This document shows, piece by piece, positions 51,188 to 59,062 of a DNA stretch of 64,000 nt. Numbering within the stretch: position 1 is the first letter of the stretch; each line of letters starts with the position of its first letter. The stretch covers positions 1-64,000 of the forward strand of contig DATBAV010000011.1 in the NCBI GenBank assembly GCA_036271315.1, read 5' to 3'. The stretch is from VRUE01 sp036271315. GTDB taxonomy: Bacteria; Actinomycetota; Thermoleophilia; Solirubrobacterales; 70-9. The translations under genes and the position numbers were made by a program. Under the pieces are notes generated by a model, which was not told the origin of the DNA, ran no database searches, and saw only the letters and a list, made by a program, of their open reading frames with translations.

Positions 51188-52079
51188 GCCCGGCGTAGAA
51201 CTCCGGGTCGTGGCCCGGGGTGACGATCGCGTCGGGGTACTCGCGCTTGAACAGCTTCAGCTCCTGCAGCGAGCGGCGGTAGTTGTGCTCGTCGAAGGGA
51301 CGCGGGGCCAGGGGGGCGTCGCCGTCGAGTTGGCCCTGCATGTAGGTGGCGTCGCCGCCGATCACGAAGTCGCGCTTGCCGAGGTGGGCGATCACCGACA
51401 TGTGGCCAGCGCTGTGGCCCGGCGTGTAGGCGAGCCGCAGCGAGCCGTCGCCGAAGAGGTCGAAGCAGCGGCCGAAGGTGGCGTAGGAGTCGATGCCGGC
51501 ACGGTCGAAGTCGACCGTGCGGTAATCGAAGGCGTAGTCGTAGTGGTTGTGCCGGTAGCCGTTGAGCAGCGGCCGCGGGCCGGTCGCGGCGGCGTTCCAC
51601 TCTTTCTCGCTGACGACGAAGGTCGAGTTGGGGAACTCGGAGATCGCCGAGGTGTGGTCGATGTGCATGTGGGTCATCACCACGATCGGGATCTCGCCAG
51701 GGTCGAGCCCGAGCTTGCGCAACTGCGCCGGGGCGTCTTCGCCGGCCTCGAGCGAGGGGTTGCCAAAGCGGTTGCCGAGACTGCCGAAGTTCTCCTTGCC
51801 GTCGGTGGCGACCGAGGGGTGCAGGCCGGTGTCGATCAGGATCGCGCCGGCGCTGGGGTGGCGGATCAGGAAGGCGGGGCAGGGAACGGTGGCGGCTGGG
51901 TTGCCGCTGAGCAAGGCGCGCAACAGCTTCAGGGTCTCGAGCCGACCGCCTGGTCGTTCCATCATCGTCGCCGGCCAGGTGACATGGCCGGCGACCAGCG
52001 GCTCGACCGTGACCGTCGCGCCCGGGGTGCCGCCGGCCAGCGGCTCGTGCAGGGGTTTTGGCTCTACGCTGACCTTCAT
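51168..52079 (-). CDS. AiiA-like N-acyl homoserine lactonase family metallo-hydrolase
   Basis: The 303-aa protein has the metallo-beta-lactamase fold with the metal motif THMHIDHTSAI (HxHxDH), GDATYMQGQ and TPGHSAGHMSVI. This resembles AiiA-type quorum-quenching lactonases and related lactone or ester hydrolases. Quorum quenching is inference; no signalling genes are near. The ATG is chosen for the start of the conserved domain. A longer upstream frame crosses the following SDR gene and is not coding. Confidence 0.85.
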   Translation of the reverse strand: MKVSVEPKPLHEPLAGGTPGATVTVEPLVAGHVTWPATMMERPGGRLETLKLLRALLSGNPAATVPCPAFLIRHPSAGAILIDTGLHPSVATDGKENFGSLGNRFGNPSLEAGEDAPAQLRKLGLDPGEIPIVVMTHMHIDHTSAISEFPNSTFVVSEKEWNAAATGPRPLLNGYRHNHYDYAFDYRTVDFDRAGIDSYATFGRCFDLFGDGSLRLAYTPGHSAGHMSVIAHLGKRDFVIGGDATYMQGQLDGDAPLAPRPFDEHNYRRSLQELKLFKREYPDAIVTPGHDPEFYAGLSARYE

Positions 52080-52191
52080 TGCCGCTGAGGTTACGGTGAG
52101 CGCCCGTCTATAGGCTTGCGATGAGTGCGGAGCGAGCAAACGTGCATATCTGATTCTTCGTGCAGCGAGCGAAGCACGATCATTGGTTTTC

Positions 52192-53049
52192 ATGGCTGAA
52201 AGCCCGCATTCGCGCATCTTCAAGGAGGGTTTGCTCGACGGCGAGGTCTGCGTGGTCTCCGGCGCCGGCAGCGGCCTGGGGCGCGAGACCGCGCTTGAGC
52301 TGGCTCGACTAGGCGCGATCGTGGTCGGTTGCGGGCGCCGCGAGGAGCCCTTGGCGGAGACGGCCGAGCTGGCCGCCGGCCTGGCTGGATCGTTCAGCCA
52401 CGAGGCGATGGACATCCGCGACGAGGAGGCCGTCGACCGCTTCTTCGACCGCGCGCTGGCCGACCACGGGCGGATCGACGTGCTGGTCAACAACGCCGGC
52501 GGCCAGTTCCTGGCGCCGGCCGAGTCGATTACGCCGAAAGGCTTTCGCACCGTGATCGAGCTCAACGTCGAGGGCACCTGGCTGATGACCCATGCGGCGG
52601 CGAGGAAGGCCTTCATCCCGCAGGGGGGCGGCAAGGTGCTCAGCGTCACCCTCTCGCCTCACAACGGGATGCCGGGAATGGTGCACTCCGGTGCCGCCCG
52701 CGCCGCGGTCGAGAACATGATGCGCACCCTCGCGGTCGAGTGGGCGCGCTTCGGGATCAGGACCTGCGCCCTCGCCGCCGGCCAGTTCGCCACCGAGACC
52801 CTGCTGACCAAGTATCCCCAGGTCGTCGTCGACAACCTCGAGCGCTCGATCCCGATTGGCCGCGCCGGCCGGGCTGAGGAGATGGCCTGGCTGGTCGCCT
52901 ACCTCGCCTCGCCGGCCGGCGACTTCGTCTCCGGCACGACGATCACGATCGACGGCGCCCGCGACAACTGGGCCGGCCCCTGGCCGCCCGAGGCGATCGC
53001 CAACGAGAGTGGCGACCCGGTCGCCGAGGAGCGGCGGCCGAAGAATTGA
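52192..53049 (+). CDS. SDR family protein, PECR/DECR-like, with altered active site
   Basis: The 285-aa protein has the Rossmann motif SGAGSGLGRETAL and NNAGGQFLAP, so it binds NAD(P). The usual Tyr-x3-Lys is replaced: the segment reads MVHSGAARAAVENMMRTLAVEW, with His and Arg in the key places. This pattern is known from peroxisomal trans-2-enoyl-CoA reductase and 2,4-dienoyl-CoA reductase relatives, so it may act on enoyl-CoA. A TTG 9 nt upstream is another possible start. A long inverted repeat begins at its stop codon. Confidence 0.88.
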   Translation: MAESPHSRIFKEGLLDGEVCVVSGAGSGLGRETALELARLGAIVVGCGRREEPLAETAELAAGLAGSFSHEAMDIRDEEAVDRFFDRALADHGRIDVLVNNAGGQFLAPAESITPKGFRTVIELNVEGTWLMTHAAARKAFIPQGGGKVLSVTLSPHNGMPGMVHSGAARAAVENMMRTLAVEWARFGIRTCALAAGQFATETLLTKYPQVVVDNLERSIPIGRAGRAEEMAWLVAYLASPAGDFVSGTTITIDGARDNWAGPWPPEAIANESGDPVAEERRPKN

Positions 53050-53096
53050 ACTGCATCAAATTTCCGGTCTGCTGGGCCGGAAATTTGATGCAGTTC
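53048..53096. repeat. Long perfect inverted repeat between convergent genes
   Basis: Two 20-nt arms (53048-53067 and 53077-53096) are exact reverse complements around a 9-nt loop. It starts inside the TGA of the SDR gene and ends one base before the stop of the converging oxidoreductase gene. It is noticeably AT-rich in part of the stem. A two-way terminator is likely, but it lacks a T-tract. Confidence 0.9.
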
Positions 53097-53097
53097 G

Positions 53098-53502
53098 CTA
53101 GCCGCGCGGCTCAAGGATGACGAGGGGGATTTCGCGGCCCTTGCTGCGTGCCGCGTAATCCTCGTAGCCATGGTAGGCCTTGACCACGATTGGCCAGAGG
53201 CGCTCGCGCTCCTCCGGCGTCGCAACTCGGGCGTGGACCTTGCGGTGCTCGGGGCCGATCTGCACCGTCGTGTCCGGGTTGGCCTTGAGGTTGTGGAACC
53301 AGGCCGGATGCCTTGGGAAGCCGCCCTTGGAGGCGACCACGACGACGTCGTCGTGGTCTTTGACGTAGAGCAGCGGCGAGGTGCGCTTCGTGCCGCTCTT
53401 CGCCCCGACGTGGTCGAGCAGCAGCATCCTGCCGCCCACGCCGGGGATGGTGTGGCCGAGGCGCCCACCGCTGGCTCTGTAGAGCGCGGTGTGCAGCCCC
53501 AT
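53098..53502 (-). CDS. F420-dependent (deazaflavin) nitroreductase family protein
   Basis: The product (about 134 aa from this ATG) resembles Ddn/FGD-type deazaflavin-dependent oxidoreductases of actinobacteria. It has LYRASGGRLGHTIPG, LLDHVGAKSGTKRTSPLLY, DDVVVVASKGGFPRHPAW and NPDTTVQIG, the cofactor-binding core. The true N-terminus may lie a few residues upstream; no good start codon or ribosome binding site is visible there, and the SDR gene ends 80 nt away. F420 use is inferred from the family. Confidence 0.85.
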   Translation of the reverse strand: MGLHTALYRASGGRLGHTIPGVGGRMLLLDHVGAKSGTKRTSPLLYVKDHDDVVVVASKGGFPRHPAWFHNLKANPDTTVQIGPEHRKVHARVATPEERERLWPIVVKAYHGYEDYAARSKGREIPLVILEPRG

Positions 53503-53582
53503 GAAGCGACGGGTGGCAGGCCAGATCCTGTCCGCTACGTCGAGATAGCGGGGAGTGCTCCTGCCACCTGTCGCCTGGGGGC

Positions 53583-54413
53583 TCAGGTGTACATCCCCCC
53601 GAACATGCCGCCGGTGACGTTGAGCACCTGGCCGTGCACGTAGTTCGCCAACGGCGAAGCGAGGAAGAGGACCGGGCCGGAGGCCTCCTCGGGCGTGGCC
53701 GGGCGGCCGAGCGGGATGATCGCCGAGGCCATCGCCCGCATCTGCTCGGGGATGCCAAGCTCGATCTTCTCGCCACCGGGGGCGGTCATCTCTTCGCCCT
53801 CCTCCTTGGCGGCGGTGAGACGGGTTTCGACGAAGCCGAAAGCGACGGCGTTGACGTTGATCTTGAACTGGCCCCACTCCTTGGCGAGGGTTTTGGTCAG
53901 GCCGACGACGGCCATCTTCGCCGCCGAGTAGTTGACCTGGCCGGCGTTGCCCATCGTGCCGGAGGTGGAGGAGACGTTGATCAGCTTGCGGAAGACCTCT
54001 TTGTCTTCGCCGCGCTCGGCCTTCGCCGCCTCGCGCCAGTGGGGGGCAAGCGCCCGGGCGACGCGGAAGGGCACGACCGTGTGGATGTCGATCATCGCCT
54101 GGAACTGCTCGTCGGTCATCTTGTGGGCGACGCCGTCCCAGGTGTAGCCGGCGTTGTTGACGACGATGTCTACGGCGCCGAAGGCATCGATGCCCGCGGC
54201 GACGAGCTTGTCGGCGGCCTCGGGCTGGGTCAGGTCACCGGCGTGGACGGCGGTCTCGCCGTTGATCTCGCCCGAGGCCTGTTCGGCGACGTCGGCGTCG
54301 AGGTCGTTGATCAGCACCTTGGCGCCCTCGCTGGCAAACATTTCGGCGGTCGCCCGGCCGATTCCTCGCGCCGATCCGGTGACGATCGCCGCCTTTCCGT
54401 CAAGAAGTCCCAT
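53583..54413 (-). CDS. SDR family oxidoreductase (FabG-like)
   Basis: The 276-aa protein is a classical short-chain dehydrogenase with TGSARGIGRAT for the cofactor, NNAGYTWDG, the serine in NVSSTSGTMG and YSAAK as catalytic Tyr-x3-Lys. An insertion with AAKEEGEEMTAPGGEK lies after the active site. AAGGAGA stands 8 nt before the ATG. It likely acts on a 3-hydroxyacyl-CoA or similar. A palindromic element and a long inverted repeat lie in the 149-bp upstream gap. Confidence 0.93.
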   Translation of the reverse strand: MGLLDGKAAIVTGSARGIGRATAEMFASEGAKVLINDLDADVAEQASGEINGETAVHAGDLTQPEAADKLVAAGIDAFGAVDIVVNNAGYTWDGVAHKMTDEQFQAMIDIHTVVPFRVARALAPHWREAAKAERGEDKEVFRKLINVSSTSGTMGNAGQVNYSAAKMAVVGLTKTLAKEWGQFKINVNAVAFGFVETRLTAAKEEGEEMTAPGGEKIELGIPEQMRAMASAIIPLGRPATPEEASGPVLFLASPLANYVHGQVLNVTGGMFGGMYT

Positions 54414-54472
54414 TAGTCGCTCTCTCCTTATGGATTCAGTGAAATTCGGCTCGGGAGGCTACAAGGAACCAA

Positions 54473-54501
54473 CCGCCCTGGTTGACTGGCCAGTCGGGCG
54501 G
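54473..54501. promoter_or_regulatory. Palindromic candidate operator upstream of the FabG-like SDR
   Basis: GACTGGCCAGTC (54484-54495) is a perfect 12-bp palindrome framed by CCGCCC (54473-54478) and GGGCGG (54496-54501). It lies about 70-90 nt before the SDR start. A TetR-type regulator of acyl metabolism could bind it; no such gene is adjacent. Confidence 0.45.
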
Positions 54502-54508
54502 GCTCGCC

Positions 54509-54558
54509 GCTGAGTTTGAGGTTTGTACCCATATGTGCCGACAAACCTCAAACTCAGC
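54509..54558. repeat. Perfect inverted repeat downstream of the GNAT gene
   Basis: Two 18-nt arms (54509-54526 and 54541-54558) pair exactly around a 14-nt loop. It lies 5 bp after the stop of the GNAT gene on the minus strand. Here the genes on both sides run in the same direction. Confidence 0.85.
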
Positions 54559-54562
54559 ACGG

Positions 54563-55351
54563 TCAGGGGGCCGGGAACATCCACATCTGGTACTCGAACG
54601 CGGTCTCGTAGCCCAGCTCTAGGTAGATCGGCTTGCCCATCGGTGACGCCTGCAGCGAGGCGACGTCGGCGCCGAGATCGAAGCCGGCGTTGGTCGCGGC
54701 CACGGTTACCGCCCTGCCGAGGCCCTTGCCCCGCGCCCGCTCGAGGCTGCCCACCCAGTAGATGCCGGCGACGCCGTGGCTGACCATCGTCATCGCGATG
54801 CTGACCGCCTCGCCGTCGAGCAGAGCGAGGAAGGCGACGACGTTCTCGGCGAGCAGGCCGGCGTGGTTGGTGTAGCCGGCGAAGACCTCGGGCGGGAAGC
54901 CGATGCTCGCGTAGGAGGTGATCGCGACGCGCCAGAAGTCGTTCGCCTGCTCGACCGTGGTCAGCCTGCGCAGCTCGGCCCCGGGCGGGAGCTCGGGCGG
55001 CTCCAGCTTTTCCCCGAGCGTCATCTCCGGCATTTCGTAGACGAGCTGAAAGTCGGCCGCTTTGGCGGCAGCGATGAGATCTTGGTCCGCCGCTTCTCCG
55101 CCTCGCACCCAAATGCTGAAACTACGCTCACGGGCGGCGAAGAACTCCTTGGCCCGAGTGACGAATTCGGCCGCGTCGACGCCGTCGTCGCGGCGAAAGG
55201 CGCCGTTGGAGATCACCGGGTGGGTGGAGCTACCGGCGCCGAAGAGCCAGCCCGGCTCGGCCTCGATCGCGGCACCCGGGTCGAGCTCGAAGAACTGGCG
55301 CGAGCTGTCGAGGAGGTTGAGGTGGGAGCGCTGCAGCGGGTTAGTGGCCAA
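54563..55351 (-). CDS. GNAT family N-acetyltransferase
   Basis: The 262-aa protein has a C-terminal GNAT fold with the acetyl-CoA loop SLERARGKGLGRAVT (about 207-221) and a second, degenerate N-terminal half, as in tandem GNAT proteins. The final LELGYETAFEYQMW is a typical GNAT end. Substrate is unknown. It overlaps the preceding glyoxalase-fold gene by 11 nt, so the two are coupled. Confidence 0.85.
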   Translation of the reverse strand: MATNPLQRSHLNLLDSSRQFFELDPGAAIEAEPGWLFGAGSSTHPVISNGAFRRDDGVDAAEFVTRAKEFFAARERSFSIWVRGGEAADQDLIAAAKAADFQLVYEMPEMTLGEKLEPPELPPGAELRRLTTVEQANDFWRVAITSYASIGFPPEVFAGYTNHAGLLAENVVAFLALLDGEAVSIAMTMVSHGVAGIYWVGSLERARGKGLGRAVTVAATNAGFDLGADVASLQASPMGKPIYLELGYETAFEYQMWMFPAP

Positions 55352-55763
55352 GTTCGATGCCGCCGCTCTCGGTGACGGTCCAGTGCGGGTTGTGGGCGAC
55401 CTCCCAAGGATGGCCGTCAGGGTCGATGAAGACCCCGCTGTAGCCGCCCCAGAAGGTCTCGGCCGGCTCGCGCCCGATCGTCGCGCCGGCGTTTCGCGCC
55501 TCCTCGGTCACCGCATCGACCTCGGCCGGCGAGCCGAGGTTGAGCGCCAGGGTGACGCCGCCCCAGCCGCCGCCGTCGGCGACCGCGCTGTCCTCCGCAA
55601 GGCGTGCCCGGTCCCAGAGGGCGAGGACCATCTCGCCGGTCTGGAAGAAGACGACGTCGTCGTCCCGCGCCGCGCCGGTGGTCCAGCCGAGCGCCTCGTA
55701 GAAGCGGCGCGCCCGCCCGAGGTCACCCACGCCGAGGGTGATCAGGTTGACACGCTGCTTCAC
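55341..55763 (-). CDS. VOC (glyoxalase/bleomycin resistance) family protein
   Basis: The 140-aa protein has two beta-alpha-beta-beta-beta modules typical of the vicinal oxygen chelate fold: LGVGDLGRARRFYEALGW at the start and GYSGVFIDPDGHPWEV near the end. Metal ligand positions are partly conserved. Function unknown; many such proteins are dioxygenases, isomerases or resistance proteins. The start is GTG. It is coupled with the GNAT gene after it. Confidence 0.87.
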   Translation of the reverse strand: MKQRVNLITLGVGDLGRARRFYEALGWTTGAARDDDVVFFQTGEMVLALWDRARLAEDSAVADGGGWGGVTLALNLGSPAEVDAVTEEARNAGATIGREPAETFWGGYSGVFIDPDGHPWEVAHNPHWTVTESGGIELGH

Positions 55764-55770
55764 GGGCGGT

Positions 55771-56292
55771 TCAGCTTGCGGGCCCTGCGGGCGGCGGGTC
55801 GCCGGCAGGTGGCTCGGTTACCTGAGGCTGCTCGGGCAGCGGCGGTGGCATCGGGTCGGCGGGGGCGGGAGGCGCAAGTTCGCCCTCGGCCGGGTCGGCC
55901 TCGGCCTGCCAGACCTTGTTCAGCTCGGACTGGACGTAGAACCACAGCGCCGGCGAGATGACAACGAAGAGGATGATCGCGATCCAGCCGTTGAGCGGCG
56001 TCTGCCCTGCGACCTTCGAGGCGCCCATGACGCGCTTGGTCCCGCGCCAGTAGGTGATCAGGGCCGGCACGACGATGATGCCGCCAGGGAAGAGGGCGAG
56101 CAGCGAGTTGGTTGGGTTCTGCCCGAGGTCGTAGCCCTTCGCCTTGCCGTAGTCGCGCAGCTCGCGATTGATCTTGTACCACCAGACCAGGTGATAGATG
56201 CCGAGCGTGATGTACGGCAGCAGCGCCGCCGCCCATGGGCTGCGGATCTTCACTTTGTCCTGGCTCTCCCTGAGCTGCATTTCGTAAGCCAT
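55771..56292 (-). CDS. DUF4234 membrane protein
   Basis: The 173-aa protein contains the DUF4234 core: VKIRSPWAAALLPYITLGIY, HLVWWYKINRELRDYG and two or three membrane helices (about 22-40, 65-85 and 100-120). A proline- and alanine-rich C-terminal tail follows. Function is unknown. It ends 8 nt before the VOC gene, so VOC and GNAT genes may be read from the same transcript. A later methionine at residue 5 is also possible. Confidence 0.85.
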   Translation of the reverse strand: MAYEMQLRESQDKVKIRSPWAAALLPYITLGIYHLVWWYKINRELRDYGKAKGYDLGQNPTNSLLALFPGGIIVVPALITYWRGTKRVMGASKVAGQTPLNGWIAIILFVVISPALWFYVQSELNKVWQAEADPAEGELAPPAPADPMPPPLPEQPQVTEPPAGDPPPAGPAS

Positions 56293-56313
56293 GTAACCCT
56301 CGTTTCTCCCCGC

Positions 56314-56356
56314 GTCGAATAGGTCGAAAAGACCCTACTCGACGTTTCGCGCGAAA
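56314..56356. other. Hairpin and palindrome between DUF4234 and SnoaL genes
   Basis: An imperfect hairpin with a GAAAA loop (56314-56343) is followed by TTTCGCGCGAAA (56345-56356), a perfect 12-bp palindrome. They lie in the 110-bp gap between divergent genes and may hold promoter or operator elements. Confidence 0.4.
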
Positions 56357-56402
56357 TTCACCACACCCACATTTACGCTCTACGCTTCGAACCGACGTCC
56401 AG

Positions 56403-56768
56403 ATGACCGTTCAACTGACTGAGGAAACTTTGCGATCCGCGTACCGGGCTTTCAATGCTCGCGACGTCGACGCGGCGCTGGAGTTGATGCACCCCGACGT
56501 CGATTGGCCCAACGCGTGGGAGGGGGGTCGTGTTGTCGGGCGCGTTGCCGTGGGCGATTACTGGCGTCGGCAGTTCGAATCGATCTCGAGCAAGGTAGAG
56601 CCCGAGGCGTTCGATCATCTGGTGAACGGTGAAGTGAGCGTCCTGGTTAACCAGACGGTTCATGACGCGAAGAGTGGGGAGAAGCTCTCGGAGGGCGCAG
56701 TTCGCCATCGCTACCGGCTCGAGGACGGCCTGATCATGTGGATGGACGTCGAGGAGGCCGCGGAGTAG
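56403..56768 (+). CDS. SnoaL-like / NTF2-fold protein
   Basis: The 121-aa protein has the small NTF2-like fold: SAYRAFNARDVDAALELMHP, DVDWPNAWEGG, a helix with VAVGDYWRRQFESI and a beta-sheet ending GLIMWMDVEEA. Such proteins can be cyclases, hydrolases or ligand binders; the function here is unknown. It is a single gene that ends 14 nt before the stop of the converging SixA-like gene. Confidence 0.85.
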   Translation: MTVQLTEETLRSAYRAFNARDVDAALELMHPDVDWPNAWEGGRVVGRVAVGDYWRRQFESISSKVEPEAFDHLVNGEVSVLVNQTVHDAKSGEKLSEGAVRHRYRLEDGLIMWMDVEEAAE

Positions 56769-56782
56769 CGGCCTCCGAGCGT

Positions 56783-57217
56783 CTATGCGCCGGCGATCGC
56801 CGCCAGGTCCTTGGGCCTGAGCAAGGCGACCAAGGTGCTGCCGTCGACGACGGCGAGGCCGCCCTTGCGCAGCTTCACGTTGGCGCCGGTGAGGCGCGCC
56901 ACCTCGGCGGAGAAGTCGGGCTCGTGGCCGACGAGGAGGACGTCGCCGCGGCCGGCGGTCAGGGCGGTCGAGTCGAAGGGGCCGCCGCGAAGCTCCTCGG
57001 CGATCTCGGGCTCAGGGCCGAGCGCCTCGCAGGCCAGCCTGGCGGTGTCGGCGGCGCGGACCTTAGGGCTAGTCAAGCAGGCGTCGGGAGCGGTTGCCAG
57101 CGCCGCCAGGGCCTTGCCGGCGGCGCGCGACTGGCGCTCGCCCTTGAGCGTGAGCCGACGCGCCGCGTCGTCACCGAGGCCTTCCTCGGCATCGCCGTGC
57201 CTGAGCAGGTAGATCAC
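56783..57217 (-). CDS. SixA-like histidine phosphatase
   Basis: The 144-aa protein starts MIYLLRHGDAEEG, the RHG motif that carries the phosphohistidine intermediate, and has a second histidine in LLVGHEPDFSAEV. This is the short form of the family, as in E. coli SixA, which removes phosphate from protein histidines; the target here is unknown. The GTG start is 7 nt behind TAGCAT, so a leaderless mRNA is expected. Confidence 0.92.
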   Translation of the reverse strand: MIYLLRHGDAEEGLGDDAARRLTLKGERQSRAAGKALAALATAPDACLTSPKVRAADTARLACEALGPEPEIAEELRGGPFDSTALTAGRGDVLLVGHEPDFSAEVARLTGANVKLRKGGLAVVDGSTLVALLRPKDLAAIAGA

Positions 57218-57224
57218 TGACCCG

Positions 57225-57230
57225 ATGCTA
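57225..57230 (-). promoter_or_regulatory. Putative -10 box of the SixA-like gene
   Basis: TAGCAT on the minus strand ends 7 nt before the GTG start, with no Shine-Dalgarno sequence. Confidence 0.45.
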
Positions 57231-57258
57231 CGAAGTCGGGCCGGCGGGGCGCGCTGCC

Positions 57259-57264
57259 TATGCT
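57259..57264 (+). promoter_or_regulatory. Putative -10 box of the GH114 gene
   Basis: TATGCT ends 6 nt before the TTG start, with no Shine-Dalgarno sequence. Confidence 0.45.
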
Positions 57265-57270
57265 CGGGCC

Positions 57271-58071
57271 TTGGCCTTCCGCCGCGTCACAGCCCTCGCC
57301 ACGCTCGTCGCTTGCCTGGGGTTGGCTCTCTGCGGCACCGCGTTCGCCCGTTGGCACCCGGCTCCAACCACCCAGCCGTGGCAGTGGCAACTGCAGGGCA
57401 AGATCGACACCGGTGTCGATGCCCCGGTCTACGACGTTGATGGCTTCGAAACGCCGGCGAGCGTCGTGCGACTGCTGCACGAACAGGGGCGGCACGTCGT
57501 CTGTTATCTCGACGTCGGCAGCTGGGAGAGCTACCGGCCCGATGCGGGGTCGTTCCCCAAGTCGGTGATCGGCCGTCGCTACGAAGGCTTCCCGAACGAG
57601 CGCTGGCTCGACATCCGTCGCTTCCACCTCTTCGCCAAGCCGCTCGAGCGGCGCTTCGACATCTGCGCCCGCAAGGGGTTCGACGCGGTCGAGCCGGACA
57701 ACATCGCCGGCTGGGAAAACAAGACGGGCTTTCCGATCGGTGCCGGGGCGCAGCTGCGCTTCAACCGCTGGGTTGCGCGGCAGGTGCACGCGCGCGGGAT
57801 GGCGGTGGCGTTGAAGAACGACGGCGGCCAGGTGGGGCAGCTGCTCGGCAGCTTCGACTTCGCGATCGTCGAGCAGTGTTTCCAGTACGACGAATGCGGT
57901 ACCTACGAGCCGTTCGTCAGGGCCGGCAAGGCTGTCTTCGAGGCCGAGTACGAACTCGAACCGTCCGAATATTGCGACGCCGCGGCGAGCCTTGGCTTCA
58001 GTGCGATCGGCAAGTCATACGATCTCTTCGCCCGGCCCTGGCGGCCCTGCCCGGTGGCCGGGATGTCCTAG
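57271..58071 (+). CDS. Secreted GH114 family protein (endo-alpha-1,4-polygalactosaminidase-like)
   Basis: The 266-aa protein has a signal peptide (about 1-26, ending AFA) and the GH114 TIM-barrel pattern: WQWQLQGKIDTGVDAPVYDV, HVVCYLDVGSWESYRPD, WLDIRR, GFDAVEPDNIAGWEN and ALKNDGGQ. Members cleave galactosaminoglycans in polysaccharide matrices, for instance in biofilms. The start is TTG, 6 nt behind TATGCT, fitting leaderless expression. It is divergent from the SixA-like gene. Confidence 0.88.
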   Translation: MAFRRVTALATLVACLGLALCGTAFARWHPAPTTQPWQWQLQGKIDTGVDAPVYDVDGFETPASVVRLLHEQGRHVVCYLDVGSWESYRPDAGSFPKSVIGRRYEGFPNERWLDIRRFHLFAKPLERRFDICARKGFDAVEPDNIAGWENKTGFPIGAGAQLRFNRWVARQVHARGMAVALKNDGGQVGQLLGSFDFAIVEQCFQYDECGTYEPFVRAGKAVFEAEYELEPSEYCDAAASLGFSAIGKSYDLFARPWRPCPVAGMS

Positions 58072-58099
58072 TCGGCTCGGCCGTACCATCGAGTGCACG

Positions 58100-58249
58100 A
58101 TGCTCATTGCGCTCGGTGGCCACCTCCTTTATCGCGAGATCTCCAAGGGCAACTGGATCGTCGTCGCGGCTTTCGTTGGAGTGCTGCTGCTGGCGCGCTT
58201 CTGGCCGCAGGTCGTCGCCTGGGTCGGGCAGCGCTGGCGTGCGCGCTGA
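58100..58249 (+). CDS. Small single-helix membrane protein
   Basis: The 49-aa product begins MLIALGGHLLYREISKGNWI and has one clear membrane helix (about 18-36) with a basic tail. No homologue is recognised. It lies 28 nt after the GH114 gene and 7 nt before the stop of a converging amidase gene. Coding potential is plausible but not proven. Confidence 0.45.
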   Translation: MLIALGGHLLYREISKGNWIVVAAFVGVLLLARFWPQVVAWVGQRWRAR

Positions 58250-58256
58250 GCGTGGC

Positions 58257-58952
58257 TCAGCAGCCGCCCAGGCGATGAAGCCGACGGCGGTAGGTCTGCA
58301 TCGAGGCGTGTCGCCAGTCTCCGTGGGTCTGTTGCTGCAGGCTCGCGACCCGCTCGCGGTGATAGGGAGAGGAGAGGCTCTCGGCGTGCCCGATCACGTT
58401 GCGCAGCTTGATCTGGAAGCGGCAGCGCAGGTAGTGAGTCAGCGCCAGTGAGGCGCGCATCTGCCGCGGGTTGTCGAGCACTTCCGCGTCGCTGAAACCG
58501 GTGTGCTCGATTCCGATCGCGGTCCAGTTGAGCCCGACCGTGTGCCGGCAGCGCGTCCGCGTCGAGACCAGCTGGTAGATCCGCCCCGATCCTGAGACGA
58601 CGAAGTGTGAGCAGACATTCGGAAGCTCATGCAGCTCCGGATCCGGGTGGTCGGGCGCGAACGTGTTGTAGACCGAGGCGGCGGTCCCGGCTTCGGCCCA
58701 GTGCTCGACGATCACGTGCGGGTGCTTCAGGCGCCAGGTGTGTTCCCCGTAGTGCCGCTCCGAATAAGCCGCCATTTGCCGCTTGCGCTTCGGGCCGAAA
58801 GGGATGAGGTCGCGGATGATTCGTGGGCGCGGAGCGAGCGTGCCTTTGGCCGCCGCACTACGGCCGCTGGATCCGGCCACCGCTTGGTGCGCCATCGCTC
58901 CACCGGCGAGGCCGGCGAGCAGAACGAGGAGGCAGAGGCTGACCTTGCTCAA
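58257..58952 (-). CDS. Secreted N-acetylmuramoyl-L-alanine amidase (Amidase_2/PGRP-like)
   Basis: The enzyme likely cuts the bond between muramic acid and L-alanine in peptidoglycan. The product (about 231 aa) has a signal peptide SKVSLCLLVLLAGLAGGAMA starting at TTG. The amidase fold follows, with zinc ligands in VIVEHWAEAG and GIEHTGFSD and in the last conserved NVIGHAESLSSPYH block. A reading frame extending further upstream through the next gene's promoter is rejected because the signal peptide fixes the start. It is divergent from the defence-like gene. Confidence 0.82.
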   Translation of the reverse strand: MSKVSLCLLVLLAGLAGGAMAHQAVAGSSGRSAAAKGTLAPRPRIIRDLIPFGPKRKRQMAAYSERHYGEHTWRLKHPHVIVEHWAEAGTAASVYNTFAPDHPDPELHELPNVCSHFVVSGSGRIYQLVSTRTRCRHTVGLNWTAIGIEHTGFSDAEVLDNPRQMRASLALTHYLRCRFQIKLRNVIGHAESLSSPYHRERVASLQQQTHGDWRHASMQTYRRRLHRLGGC

Positions 58953-59032
58953 GGCCGATCCGCATCGAGGAGGCCGAGGATGAGCGTTTCGCGGGCGCGG
59001 TTGAGCATCTTCGTGAGCATGCCAAAGGTACT

Positions 59033-59056
59033 GATACATACCTGGATACATACACT
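59033..59056 (+). promoter_or_regulatory. Tandem-repeat promoter of the SIR2-STAND gene
   Basis: GATACATAC occurs twice with a 12-bp period (59033-59041 and 59045-59053). TACACT (59051-59056) ends 6 nt before the ATG and can serve as -10 box of a leaderless mRNA. The direct repeat may be a binding site for a regulator, or part of two alternative promoters. Confidence 0.5.
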
Positions 59057-59062
59057 TGCCCC

